This document shows, piece by piece, positions 42,946 to 50,378 of a DNA stretch of 64,000 nt. Both the position numbers and the translations under genes were made by a program. Numbering within the stretch: position 1 is the stretch's first letter; every line of letters begins with the position of its first letter. The DNA is from Sphingobacteriaceae bacterium (GTDB lineage Bacteria > Bacteroidota > Bacteroidia > B-17B0 > Aurantibacillaceae): the NCBI GenBank assembly GCA_002319075.1, contig NVQB01000001.1, positions 1,240,001 through 1,304,000 on the forward strand, read 5' to 3'. The notes beneath the pieces are model-generated. The model did not search any database and was not told the origin of the DNA. It saw only the letters and a program-made list of their open reading frames with translations.

Positions 42946-43887
42946 ATGGCACAATGTAACGGATGCTTAAAAGATGATATAAATGGTTTTTGCTCTTCCT
43001 GTCAGAGAATTCTATTTGACCGCTCAAAAGTAACGCCCCAACTTAAATTCAATTGGGAAGATATATCAAAAATAATCGACGGTCAACCAACTGGATTTAG
43101 TATTTCAGGAGTGCAATGAAAAGGATTTATTGGAAAACCTAGGGGTATTGAATTACTTCCAAAAATGGATGTTGATGAAAAATCTCAATATATCCTAAAA
43201 CCAATGCTATCACGGTTTAATTTGCCAGACCAATCACCTGCAAATGAGCCTGTGATTATGTAAATAGCTAAACAACTTTCAAAATCAAAATTGCCGAGTG
43301 TACGTTTATGAAATTTGCAAACGGAACACCTGCATACGTCACCAGACGATTTGATTATAACGCAAATGGTGAAAAATTAAATCAGGAAGATTTCGTGTCA
43401 GTACTTAAAGCTGCAGATAAATAAATCAAAGTCATACCAAGATGTTGGTGAATGGCTAAGCCCGCTAAACAAAGTTGATTTTCTTCGCATACTGATATTC
43501 AATTTCCTCACAGGAAATGGTGATGTTCATTTAAAAAACATATCCCTGCTTGAAACTGCCCACTGAGACATGATGCTATCTCCTGCTTACGATTTAATGA
43601 ATACCAAAATTCATCTTACTGATAATTTACTGGCATTGAATCTATTCGAAGAACTGGAACAAACCAGCTTGCCACGGGGACAAAAATATAATTATAAAAG
43701 TGCTGATTTTATTGAGTTTGGAAAGCGTTTGAATATTGATGCGACTTTAATTAAGAAGATCGTTGACTTATTAATTCAAAAAGAAAGTGAACTTCTCGTA
43801 TTAGTCGATAAGTCATTTTTATCTGATGAAGCGAAAACACTTTACAAAAATAATGTGGTTGCGAATTACAAATTGTTTAAGCAATAA
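42946..43887 (+). pseudogene. inactivated HipT/HipA-type kinase toxin gene
   Basis: ATG 42946 follows the HipS-like stop by one base. The reading begins with a Cys pair module (C-N-G-C ... C-S-S-C) and a Gly-rich S-I-S-G-V-Q loop. It is then broken by TGA 43117-43119 (inside the loop), TAA 43261-43263, a shift near 43308, TAA 43422-43424 with another shift, and TGA 43564-43566. Conserved kinase pieces remain in different frames: Y-I-L-K-P, A-Y-V-T-R-R-F-D, the catalytic G-N-G-D-V-H-L-K-N, and L-S-P-A-Y-D-L-M-N in the last open piece (43570-43887). The number of lesions rules out a single sequencing error, so the toxin is dead. Confidence 0.88.
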
Positions 43888-44040
43888 GCGCATTTGTGAA
43901 CCACTATGCAACCAGTAGAAATTAAAATGCTTAGCAGATAGTCAAACTCTTAAAAAGAGTGCAACCATCTTCGATTAAACTTACTAAGATATCTTAACCA
44001 GACACTTACATAGCAGTAGTTAACGTAAGGCACAAATAGC

Positions 44041-44076
44041 AAAAAAACCTGAAAACAGAAGCTTTCAGGTTTTTTT
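44041..44076. terminator. terminator-like hairpin before the tRNA-Pro fragment
   Basis: AAAACCTGAAA pairs with TTTCAGGTTTT around ACAGAAGC, with A/T runs on both sides. It sits in front of a tRNA-Pro 3' fragment (44074-44090) exactly as the intact tRNA's own terminator does. Confidence 0.75.
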
Positions 44077-44090
44077 GTTGGGGTGGCCAG
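44074..44090 (-). repeat. copy of the 3' end of tRNA-Pro (possible attachment-site scar)
   Basis: The 17-mer TTTGTTGGGGTGGCCAG matches TTTGTCGGGGTGGCCAG at 45682-45698 in 16 positions. That site is the acceptor and T-arm end of tRNA-Pro on the minus strand. Beyond the match the tRNA is not continued. Elements that integrate at tRNA 3' ends leave such copies. Confidence 0.65.
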
Positions 44091-44122
44091 TTTAGATGCC
44101 CTGATCTGGTTTTTAGGGAGGT
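44089..44122 (+). repeat. imperfect direct repeat, copy 2 (copy 1 at 42040-42073)
   Basis: AGTTTAG and TGATCTGGTTTTTAGGGAGGT repeat the sequence left of the hip locus. The copy begins within the tRNA-Pro fragment. Confidence 0.65.
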
Positions 44123-44198
44123 GACAAACTAACAACCAATCTTGCTTAAGAGAGATTGTGTTTTTTTGGGATCAGGCGCAAAATCTGTGGAGTAAAAT

Positions 44199-45191
44199 TT
44201 AGGCAAATAGTTTAGAGAGTCTAAATAGGAAGAAATTTACATCTGTAACTCCTCGGTATTGCGCTCTAAAAGCTTTGATTTTCGCATTAAATGATTCGGC
44301 TGAGGCATTAGTACTTCTGTTATTAAAGTAGTTTAGTATTCTTTTGTAATTGTTTTCAATGGTTCTGGATAGGGTATTGAAGGTCTTGAACCCAGATTGG
44401 GCAACCTCTTCATGCCATTTGGCTAATCTTGTAAACGCATATATTTTCTCTTTTGTATTGCTGTAGATCCAGGATAATTTTTGAGCCAGACCATACGCTT
44501 TTTTAATATCAGGATAACGATCAAAAAGTATGTTAGCTCTTTGGGATTGTTCTAAAGTCCAGTTGTGTTCGGCTTTGTAGAGTAAATAGCGGCTTCTTGC
44601 GAGTAGTTGTTTGAGAGTCTCACCATTACTTAAAATTTCAGGGACATAAGCTCTTTTGTTTTTCCGGGATTCGTCAATGCCATTATTTTCAGCCTCTATA
44701 GCTTCCCAACGATGTCTTATTCTTATTTCCTGGAGTGCTTCGGTAGCTAACTGTTGAACATGGAAGCGATCAATAACCATACTTGCATGAGGAAAACATT
44801 TTTTTACGATTAACCCCATGCTACCCGCAAGATCCAGTGTGACTTCACGAACTCTCTTTCTAAGATGTAAGGGGATACTTTGTAGCAATGAGATTATGCT
44901 CTCCGAGTGAGTCCCCTTTAAAATCGCAACTATGGTACCCTTCTTCCCTTTTGCCGCTTTGTTGGAGAGGATTGTGTAAAGCTCTGAGTGTGATAAACAG
45001 GTCTCATCAATGGATAAATAAGGACCAATGTTTTCAGGAAATATAATTCCTTGTTCGGCTTTATTCTTGTATTTCCAATCGTTATAATCACTTAATTTCT
45101 TACGATAGTAACGCTGAAGCTTTTTGCCATTAATGCCGTAAAATGAGCCTATAGTTTTAATGCTATGCGCATGCGTATCAACTAATTTCTT
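44199..45191 (-). CDS. ISAon1/ISL3-like DDE transposase (main ORF)
   Basis: The frame is open from just after a TAA near 45192 to 44199 (about 330 codons), with no ATG early on. TTG at 44888 is the first usable internal start but would cut off the first catalytic Asp. The probable catalytic acids are D in Y-L-S-I-D-E-T, D in V-T-L-D-L-A-G-S-M and E in A-S-A-E-S-F-N-A-K. The HTH-like R-F-H-V-Q-Q-L-A and the C-terminal R-A-Q-Y-R-G-V-T fit the DDE_Tnp_ISL3 family. It likely depends on a +1 (or -2) frameshift from the N-terminal ORF. Catalytically intact as far as visible. Confidence 0.85.
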   Translation of the reverse strand, partial: KKLVDTHAHSIKTIGSFYGINGKKLQRYYRKKLSDYNDWKYKNKAEQGIIFPENIGPYLSIDETCLSHSELYTILSNKAAKGKKGTIVAILKGTHSESIISLLQSIPLHLRKRVREVTLDLAGSMGLIVKKCFPHASMVIDRFHVQQLATEALQEIRIRHRWEAIEAENNGIDESRKNKRAYVPEILSNGETLKQLLARSRYLLYKAEHNWTLEQSQRANILFDRYPDIKKAYGLAQKLSWIYSNTKEKIYAFTRLAKWHEEVAQSGFKTFNTLSRTIENNYKRILNYFNNRSTNASAESFNAKIKAFRAQYRGVTDVNFFLFRLSKLFA

Positions 45192-45534
45192 TTAAAAAAG
45201 CCGCAAAATCGTTTGTGATTCGCGTCCCTTTTGTAATGATATCCCAATTACGAAAAACTACACTTCCGGTCTCCTCATTAAGCCAGCGACGACGCTTGAC
45301 ATGCAGAAAAACATTGTGCCCCCGAATCGGAAAATCTTGTATAGTTACCTGATCAAAAAAACCTTTTGAAGTTAATCGGACAGTCGCGTACTCAGCAGGA
45401 ATAGTGCTTATCTCTTGTAAATACAAATCAATGCGCTCGCTTTCTGAGTCTTTTTTATAACCTGTGAGTTCAAAATAATCGCAAATCCCCTCAGGTAATA
45501 CTATTTTTAAAAAGTCATTGTAGGATGGGTCCAT
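45178..45534 (-). CDS. ISAon1 family transposase N-terminal region
   Basis: The 118-residue product opens with D-F-L-K-I-V-L-P-E-G-I-C-D-Y-F-E-L-T-G and contains F-P-I-R-G-H-N-V-F-L-H-V-K-R-R-R-W, the known N-terminal ORF of ISAon1-type elements (a zinc-free DNA-binding part). It overlaps the transposase frame by 14 bases. The overlap holds TTTTTTAAAAG just before its TGA, a run that could promote slippage. Confidence 0.85.
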   Translation of the reverse strand: MDPSYNDFLKIVLPEGICDYFELTGYKKDSESERIDLYLQEISTIPAEYATVRLTSKGFFDQVTIQDFPIRGHNVFLHVKRRRWLNEETGSVVFRNWDIITKGTRITNDFAAFLKEIS

Positions 45535-45645
45535 AGTTAGTTTTAGTCCCCGTAAAATTCAGATTATTTTTTCTTCCCCACAACTTTTGCGCCTGATCCA
45601 ACTTTTGCGCCTGATCCTAAGCGAGCCTGCGGCTTGGTGGAAAAT

Positions 45646-45680
45646 AAAAAATCCTTTCAGCAAAGCTGAAAGGATTTTTG
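45646..45680 (-). terminator. rho-independent terminator of tRNA-Pro
   Basis: AAAATCCTTTCAGC and GCTGAAAGGATTTT form a near-perfect 15-bp stem with an AAA loop, and the minus-strand side ends in T. It lies 5 bases downstream of the tRNA 3' end. Confidence 0.88.
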
Positions 45681-45684
45681 TTTG

Positions 45685-45758
45685 TCGGGGTGGCCAGATT
45701 CGAACTGACGACCTCCTGCTCCCAAAGCAGGCGCGATACCGGGCTACGCTACACCCCG
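45685..45758 (-). tRNA. tRNA-Pro (anticodon TGG)
   Basis: The minus strand folds into a full cloverleaf. The acceptor is CGGGGTG/CACCCCG with discriminator A. The anticodon stem CCTGC/GCAGG carries loop TTTGGGA (anticodon TGG). The T-arm is GTCAG-TTCGAAT-CTGGC. CCA is not encoded, as expected. It is followed by its own terminator, and the insertion sequence lies just beyond. Confidence 0.95.
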
Positions 45759-45873
45759 ATTGTGTGCGTACTCAAATTAAATTTTGAGAGTGCAAATATA
45801 CGATTATTTTATCTTCTACAAAAAAAGTATGCATTTTTCTTAAAAATGTTTAACCCGCTGTGAATTAGACTTT

Positions 45874-45900
45874 TTGGCCGAAAATTAAATTGTATTTTTG
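45874..45900 (+). promoter_or_regulatory. putative promoter of guaA, giving a very short leader
   Basis: TTG at 45874-45876 and TATTTTTG at 45893-45900 are 16 bases apart, slightly tight. The -7 box ends only 6 bases before the ATG at 45907, so the transcript would start at or next to the start codon (leaderless). Confidence 0.45.
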
Positions 45901-45906
45901 TTCTCT

Positions 45907-47433
45907 ATGCAAGAACAGATTCTCATTTTAGATTTTGGTTCTCAATTTACACAGTTAATTGCCCGCCGTTTGCGCGAATTAAACGTTTATTGCGAAATTC
46001 ATCCTTATACAAAAGTTCCTAAAATTACCCCTGACATTAAAGGTGTTATACTTTCCGGAAGTCCACACAGCGTGCGTGAAGAAAATGCACCAAGACCTGA
46101 TTTGTCTGAAATAAAAGGTAAACTTCCTTTGTTAGGGGTTTGCTATGGCGCCCAGTTTCTTGCACATTTTTTTGGTGGTGAAGTTGGTAAATCAAACTCC
46201 CGCGAATACGGACGGGCGCACCTTGAAATAAAGGATAAGGAAAGCAGACTTTTTAAAGATGTTAATGATTCTGTAGTTTGGATGAGTCATGGCGACACTA
46301 TTCTAACTATTCCTTCCACCTATAAAATTACGGCTAGCACCCACGATGTTAAAGTGGCAGCATACGATATTGCCGGTGAAGATACTTTTGCGATTCAGTT
46401 CCACCCTGAGGTTTATCATACAGCTGAGGGAACTAAAATCCTGAAAAATTTTGTGTACGGCATTTGTAAATGCAAAGGCGATTGGACACCCGCATCTTTT
46501 ATCGATACAACCATTTCTGATCTTAAAAAACAATTGGGTGACGAAAAAGTAATTCTTGGTCTGAGTGGTGGTGTAGACAGTAGCGTTGCTGCGATGATAC
46601 TTCACAAAGCTATTGGTACAAATTTGCATTGCATTTTTGTTGACAATGGTCTGCTTCGTAAAAACGAATTTGAAAGTGTTCTCGAATCCTATAAGCACAT
46701 GGGATTAAATGTAAAAGGAGTGAATGCTAAAGATAAATTCTATTCAGAATTAAACGGCGTTTCTGATCCTGAGAAAAAACGTAAGGCTATTGGTAAAGTA
46801 TTTATCGATGTATTTGACGAAGAATCGAAACTTGTTGCAAACGCACAATGGCTTGCGCAGGGCACTATTTATCCTGACGTTATTGAAAGTGTTAGTGTAA
46901 AAGGACCTTCTGCTACTATTAAATCTCATCATAACGTAGGCGGACTACCCGACTACATGAAATTAAAGATTGTAGAGCCACTTCGCAGTTTATTTAAAGA
47001 CGAAGTGCGCCGAGTTGGTAAAGAATTAGGTCTCGACGAAAACATCCTGAATCGTCATCCCTTTCCCGGGCCCGGATTGGCAATACGTATTCTCGGAGAA
47101 ATTACAGAAGAAAAGATTCGCATCATACAGGAAGTAGATGCTATTTTTATTGATGGATTAAAATCACACGACTTGTATAAAGAAGTTTGGCAGGCCGGTG
47201 CAATTTTCCTTCCCATTCAAAGTGTTGGCGTTATGGGCGATGAAAGAACTTACGAAAGTGTTGTAGCCTTAAGAGCTGTAAGCAGCACAGATGGCATGAC
47301 AGCAGACTGGTGCCACTTACCCTATGAGTTTCTTGCTAAAATAAGCAACGAGATCATAAACAAGGTAAGAGGCGTTAATCGCGTGGTTTATGACATTAGC
47401 TCTAAACCACCAGCAACTATTGAGTGGGAATAA
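45907..47433 (+). CDS. guaA: GMP synthase (glutamine-hydrolysing)
   Basis: About 508 residues from ATG 45907. The N-terminal class I glutaminase has its Cys in L-G-V-C-Y-G-A-Q and His/Glu in F-H-P-E-V-Y-H. The ATP-pyrophosphatase domain has the P-loop L-S-G-G-V-D-S-S near residue 220. The dimerisation domain ends in P-P-A-T-I-E-W-E. It turns XMP into GMP using glutamine and ATP. Full length and intact. Confidence 0.98.
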   Translation: MQEQILILDFGSQFTQLIARRLRELNVYCEIHPYTKVPKITPDIKGVILSGSPHSVREENAPRPDLSEIKGKLPLLGVCYGAQFLAHFFGGEVGKSNSREYGRAHLEIKDKESRLFKDVNDSVVWMSHGDTILTIPSTYKITASTHDVKVAAYDIAGEDTFAIQFHPEVYHTAEGTKILKNFVYGICKCKGDWTPASFIDTTISDLKKQLGDEKVILGLSGGVDSSVAAMILHKAIGTNLHCIFVDNGLLRKNEFESVLESYKHMGLNVKGVNAKDKFYSELNGVSDPEKKRKAIGKVFIDVFDEESKLVANAQWLAQGTIYPDVIESVSVKGPSATIKSHHNVGGLPDYMKLKIVEPLRSLFKDEVRRVGKELGLDENILNRHPFPGPGLAIRILGEITEEKIRIIQEVDAIFIDGLKSHDLYKEVWQAGAIFLPIQSVGVMGDERTYESVVALRAVSSTDGMTADWCHLPYEFLAKISNEIINKVRGVNRVVYDISSKPPATIEWE

Positions 47434-47460
47434 TCCTTTAATCTAAGTTTACCATCTTTA

Positions 47461-49173
47461 ATGATTATTACACAAAGTAAAAAATATATTCTTTTCAGCC
47501 TTTTGGTTCTGACGAGCTTCATTAGCTTGGCGCAGACCAAATCCACAAACATTCAAACCGTTGACGGAAAGAAATATTATATTCATAAAATTGAAAAGAG
47601 TCAGAGCCTTTATGCTATCTCAAAAACATACAGCATTAGTCTTGAAGAGATTTACAAAGTAAACCCAGAGCTAAAAACACAGGGAGCAAAAGTAGACCAG
47701 GAGATTAAAATTCCTCTTGCTGTTAGTCCACCCGCTCCGGCAAGTAACACTTTGAGCTCTATCACTTCTAGCGTAGCAATTGATACAAATAAATACATCA
47801 CTTATAAAATCGCTAAAAGTGAAACGATTTATAGCATTACACGCCGTTTTAATATTTCAGAAAAACAGTTGGCTAACTATAATCCCGGCATTACCCCAGC
47901 TCTTAGAGAAGGGCAAACTATAATTGTTGGCGAAAAAACTAAAAAGAAAACCCAGGTAAAAGAAAAAGAATCTAAAAATACAACAGTGGTTAAAGAACAT
48001 AAATCTTCTCACTTTAGCCTGATAGATTCAAGTTTATTTAAACCGGTTTCAAAACCCAAAAAAGAAAAATACAACGTTGCTTTAATCCTTCCGTTTCGAC
48101 TTGATCAAACTTTGACTGTAGACGTAAACGAACTGGCGAAAACAAACAGCAATTTTCCTGTTGTACCAGCACTTGCGATTGATTTTTATTTAGGGTTTAA
48201 ACGCGCCGTAGATTCTTTGCTGGCTAAAGATTTTGAGGTAGATATCCTTCTATATGAAAGTGATGACAAGGATTCGCTCAAACTAGAGCAAATTGTAAAG
48301 GATCCCAAATTTAAAGAGCTCGATCTTATCTTCGGACCATTATATGCCCATGGCTTTAAAACCATCTCTAAAAAAGCCAAGGAATTAAATATTCCAATTG
48401 TGTCGCCGATCACGCAACAAAACAAAATTCTTTACAATAACATTTACATTTCAAAAACGAACCCCTCACAATTTACCTTATTGGAAAGTCTTGCAGATTA
48501 TTGCATAGATTCTCTTGTTGGAACGAATAATAATATTGTGTTGATGCTTTTGTCAGAAAAAGATAAAAAAGAACTTGCTTTCGTAACAGCTTTTAAAAAA
48601 TACTACAACGAGAAACAAAAAGCTCTCGGAAAAGGAATCAAAGACACTATAACACTTGCAAAAGGAATGAGTGCCCTCAAGAATGCATTTAAGCCCGGGG
48701 TAAAAAACATTGTTGTAACCTTAAGTTCTAACCAGGTATATCTTGCTGACTTTACAACGCAACTTTCTATGGCAGGTGACAAGAAAGAAGTGACCCTTTG
48801 CGGATGGGAAAGCCTTACGGAGACAGAAAATATTGACCAGGAATATTTGAACCAATTAAATTACGTATTCCCGCACCAGTTTAACATCACTAACCTTTCA
48901 GCGTACTCAACTATTACAAAATCTTACCAGGAGCAGCAGCAGGCGTTACCGGGCGAATATTTCTACATTGGGTTTGACATTGGTTTTTATTATCTCATGA
49001 ATTTAAAAACTACCGGTCCTAATTTTGTTTACAACCTGAATAATCTTCCCTACGAAAGTAATTACATGCGTTTTAAATATGCGCGTCCCGATTTCACAAC
49101 AGGTTTCGATAACCGCGGGGCATATATTTTTAAGTATTCTGACTATCACTTGCAAAAAACAGGATGGAAATAA
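47461..49173 (+). CDS. LysM-repeat protein with periplasmic-binding-like domain
   Basis: The 570-residue product has a signal peptide (ends I-S-L-A-Q). Two LysM repeats follow: about 40-86 (Y-Y-I-H-K-I-E-K-S-Q-S-L-Y-A-I-S) and about 116-160 (Y-K-I-A-K-S-E-T-I-Y-S-I-T-R-R). After a Lys-rich linker a domain of about 360 residues resembles type 1 periplasmic binding proteins (V-A-L-I-L-P-F, L-D-L-I-F-G-P-L). It probably binds peptidoglycan and some ligand in the periplasm. The next gene, hemF, overlaps its last codons by 10 bases. Confidence 0.88.
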   Translation: MIITQSKKYILFSLLVLTSFISLAQTKSTNIQTVDGKKYYIHKIEKSQSLYAISKTYSISLEEIYKVNPELKTQGAKVDQEIKIPLAVSPPAPASNTLSSITSSVAIDTNKYITYKIAKSETIYSITRRFNISEKQLANYNPGITPALREGQTIIVGEKTKKKTQVKEKESKNTTVVKEHKSSHFSLIDSSLFKPVSKPKKEKYNVALILPFRLDQTLTVDVNELAKTNSNFPVVPALAIDFYLGFKRAVDSLLAKDFEVDILLYESDDKDSLKLEQIVKDPKFKELDLIFGPLYAHGFKTISKKAKELNIPIVSPITQQNKILYNNIYISKTNPSQFTLLESLADYCIDSLVGTNNNIVLMLLSEKDKKELAFVTAFKKYYNEKQKALGKGIKDTITLAKGMSALKNAFKPGVKNIVVTLSSNQVYLADFTTQLSMAGDKKEVTLCGWESLTETENIDQEYLNQLNYVFPHQFNITNLSAYSTITKSYQEQQQALPGEYFYIGFDIGFYYLMNLKTTGPNFVYNLNNLPYESNYMRFKYARPDFTTGFDNRGAYIFKYSDYHLQKTGWK

Positions 49174-50105
49174 ACAGAGATGAAATTTCTGCATGGTTAA
49201 AAAATCTGCAGGATTCTATTTGTATCGCTTTGGAAAAAGCAGATGGCAAAGCTCAGTTTGAAGAAGAGAACTGGAGCCGCCCTGAAGGCGGAGGTGGAAG
49301 AACCCGCATCATGCGCGAGGGAAATGTAATTGAAAAAGGCGGCGTATTATTCAGCGCTGTGGAAGGAGATGCTCCCGACTTCTTATTTAAAGAGAAAGAA
49401 CATTCAGTTTCCGGAACACAAGATTCAAAAGAAAAACCGAAATTCTTCGCTACTGGAGTTTCCATTGTTATTCATCCACAAAATCCCATGGTTCCAATCA
49501 TCCACATGAACATCCGTTATTTTGAAATGACGAATGGTGTGCGGTGGCTGGGAGGAGGGATTGACCTTACTCCGCATTATGTTGTGGAAGAGGATGCTAA
49601 GTTTTTTCATATCGCTCTTAAAACGGTTTGCGACAAACATAATAAGACCTACTATACCCAATTTAAAAAATGGGCCGACGATTATTTTTATATTCCGCAC
49701 CGTAAAGAAACGCGGGGCATTGGAGGGATCTTCTTTGATCGTTTAAATGAAGACGCTTCCATGAACTTTGAAAAAAACCTCGCTTTCTGGAAAGCGGTGG
49801 GTGAAACCTTTGCTCCCACTTACACAGAACTCATTGCCAGAAATAAAAACAAAAAATTTTCCGAAAAAAATAAACAGTGGCAATTATTGCGCCGTGGTCG
49901 TTACGTAGAGTTTAATCTTGTTTACGACAAAGGGACAAAATTTGGTCTTGAAACCAACGGACGTGTGGAATCCATTTTAATGAGTCTGCCAAAATTAGCA
50001 AGTTGGGAATACGATTTTAAAACGGATGAAAATTCTGAAGAAGGAAAAACCTTGAGCCTTTTGAAAAAAGACCTAAATTGGGCTAGTGAGGAAAGTAAGG
50101 GATAA
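49164..50105 (+). CDS. hemF: oxygen-dependent coproporphyrinogen III oxidase
   Basis: The 313-residue enzyme converts coproporphyrinogen III to protoporphyrinogen IX with O2 in haem synthesis. It shows F-E-E-E-N-W-S-R-P-E-G-G-G-G-R-T-R, V-I-H-P-Q-N-P, G-G-G-I-D-L-T-P-H-Y, and R-R-G-R-Y-V-E-F-N-L. The start codon overlaps the end of the LysM gene (ATGGAAATAA). This gene shows the organism makes haem aerobically. Confidence 0.97.
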   Translation: MEINRDEISAWLKNLQDSICIALEKADGKAQFEEENWSRPEGGGGRTRIMREGNVIEKGGVLFSAVEGDAPDFLFKEKEHSVSGTQDSKEKPKFFATGVSIVIHPQNPMVPIIHMNIRYFEMTNGVRWLGGGIDLTPHYVVEEDAKFFHIALKTVCDKHNKTYYTQFKKWADDYFYIPHRKETRGIGGIFFDRLNEDASMNFEKNLAFWKAVGETFAPTYTELIARNKNKKFSEKNKQWQLLRRGRYVEFNLVYDKGTKFGLETNGRVESILMSLPKLASWEYDFKTDENSEEGKTLSLLKKDLNWASEESKG

Positions 50106-50111
50106 AAACTA

Positions 50112-50378
50112 TTACTTCCGGAATTTAAAAATCATCAGCATTAAAAAGATCACAGGCAGGGAACTTAAAAACATGCCTATGTACCCTTTAGGAAATTTTT
50201 CCTGCTCCGAATAATGTTTCTCATTTAAAAAAATATTTATCACAGCGAAGATAAAGCCGAATATAGCAAGTGCTACCCCATAAAACATAAACTGTTTTTG
50301 ATAAACGCACAAGGTTGCCAGAAGGCCGATTCCGACAGAGAGGTAGCCGCTCAGTTTGTAAAGTTTTTTAACATCCAT
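50112..50378 (-). CDS. small three-span membrane protein of unknown function
   Basis: The 88-residue product has three hydrophobic segments: Y-L-S-V-G-I-G-L-L-A-T-L-C-V, F-Y-G-V-A-L-A-I-F-G-F-I-F-A-V-I, and I-G-M-F-L-S-S-L-P-V-I-F-L-M-L-M. Its ATG overlaps the TAA of the helicase gene upstream (TAATG), so the pair is probably cotranscribed. Family not recognised. Confidence 0.7.
   Translation of the reverse strand: MDVKKLYKLSGYLSVGIGLLATLCVYQKQFMFYGVALAIFGFIFAVINIFLNEKHYSEQEKFPKGYIGMFLSSLPVIFLMLMIFKFRK

Larger units (their letters stand above)
44169..45617 (-). mobile_element. ISAon1-type insertion sequence with duplicated right end
   Basis: The left end (44169-44190, GGATCAGGCGCAAAA then TCTGTGG) and the right end (45578-45599) are 22-bp inverted repeats with two mismatches. 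The right end is followed by a tandem copy of its outer 18 bases (45600-45617, AACTTTTGCGCCTGATCC). Inside are a transposase N-terminal ORF and the main DDE transposase ORF, both leftward. No clear target duplication is visible. The single-copy element would be 1431 bases. Confidence 0.8.

Noticed and set aside
45587-45863. Two overlapping rightward ORFs of 60-66 codons
   Set aside because: They run through the tRNA-Pro gene and its terminator on the other strand and have no coding pattern.
46303-46698. 131-codon leftward ORF inside guaA
   Set aside because: Antisense shadow of a housekeeping gene.
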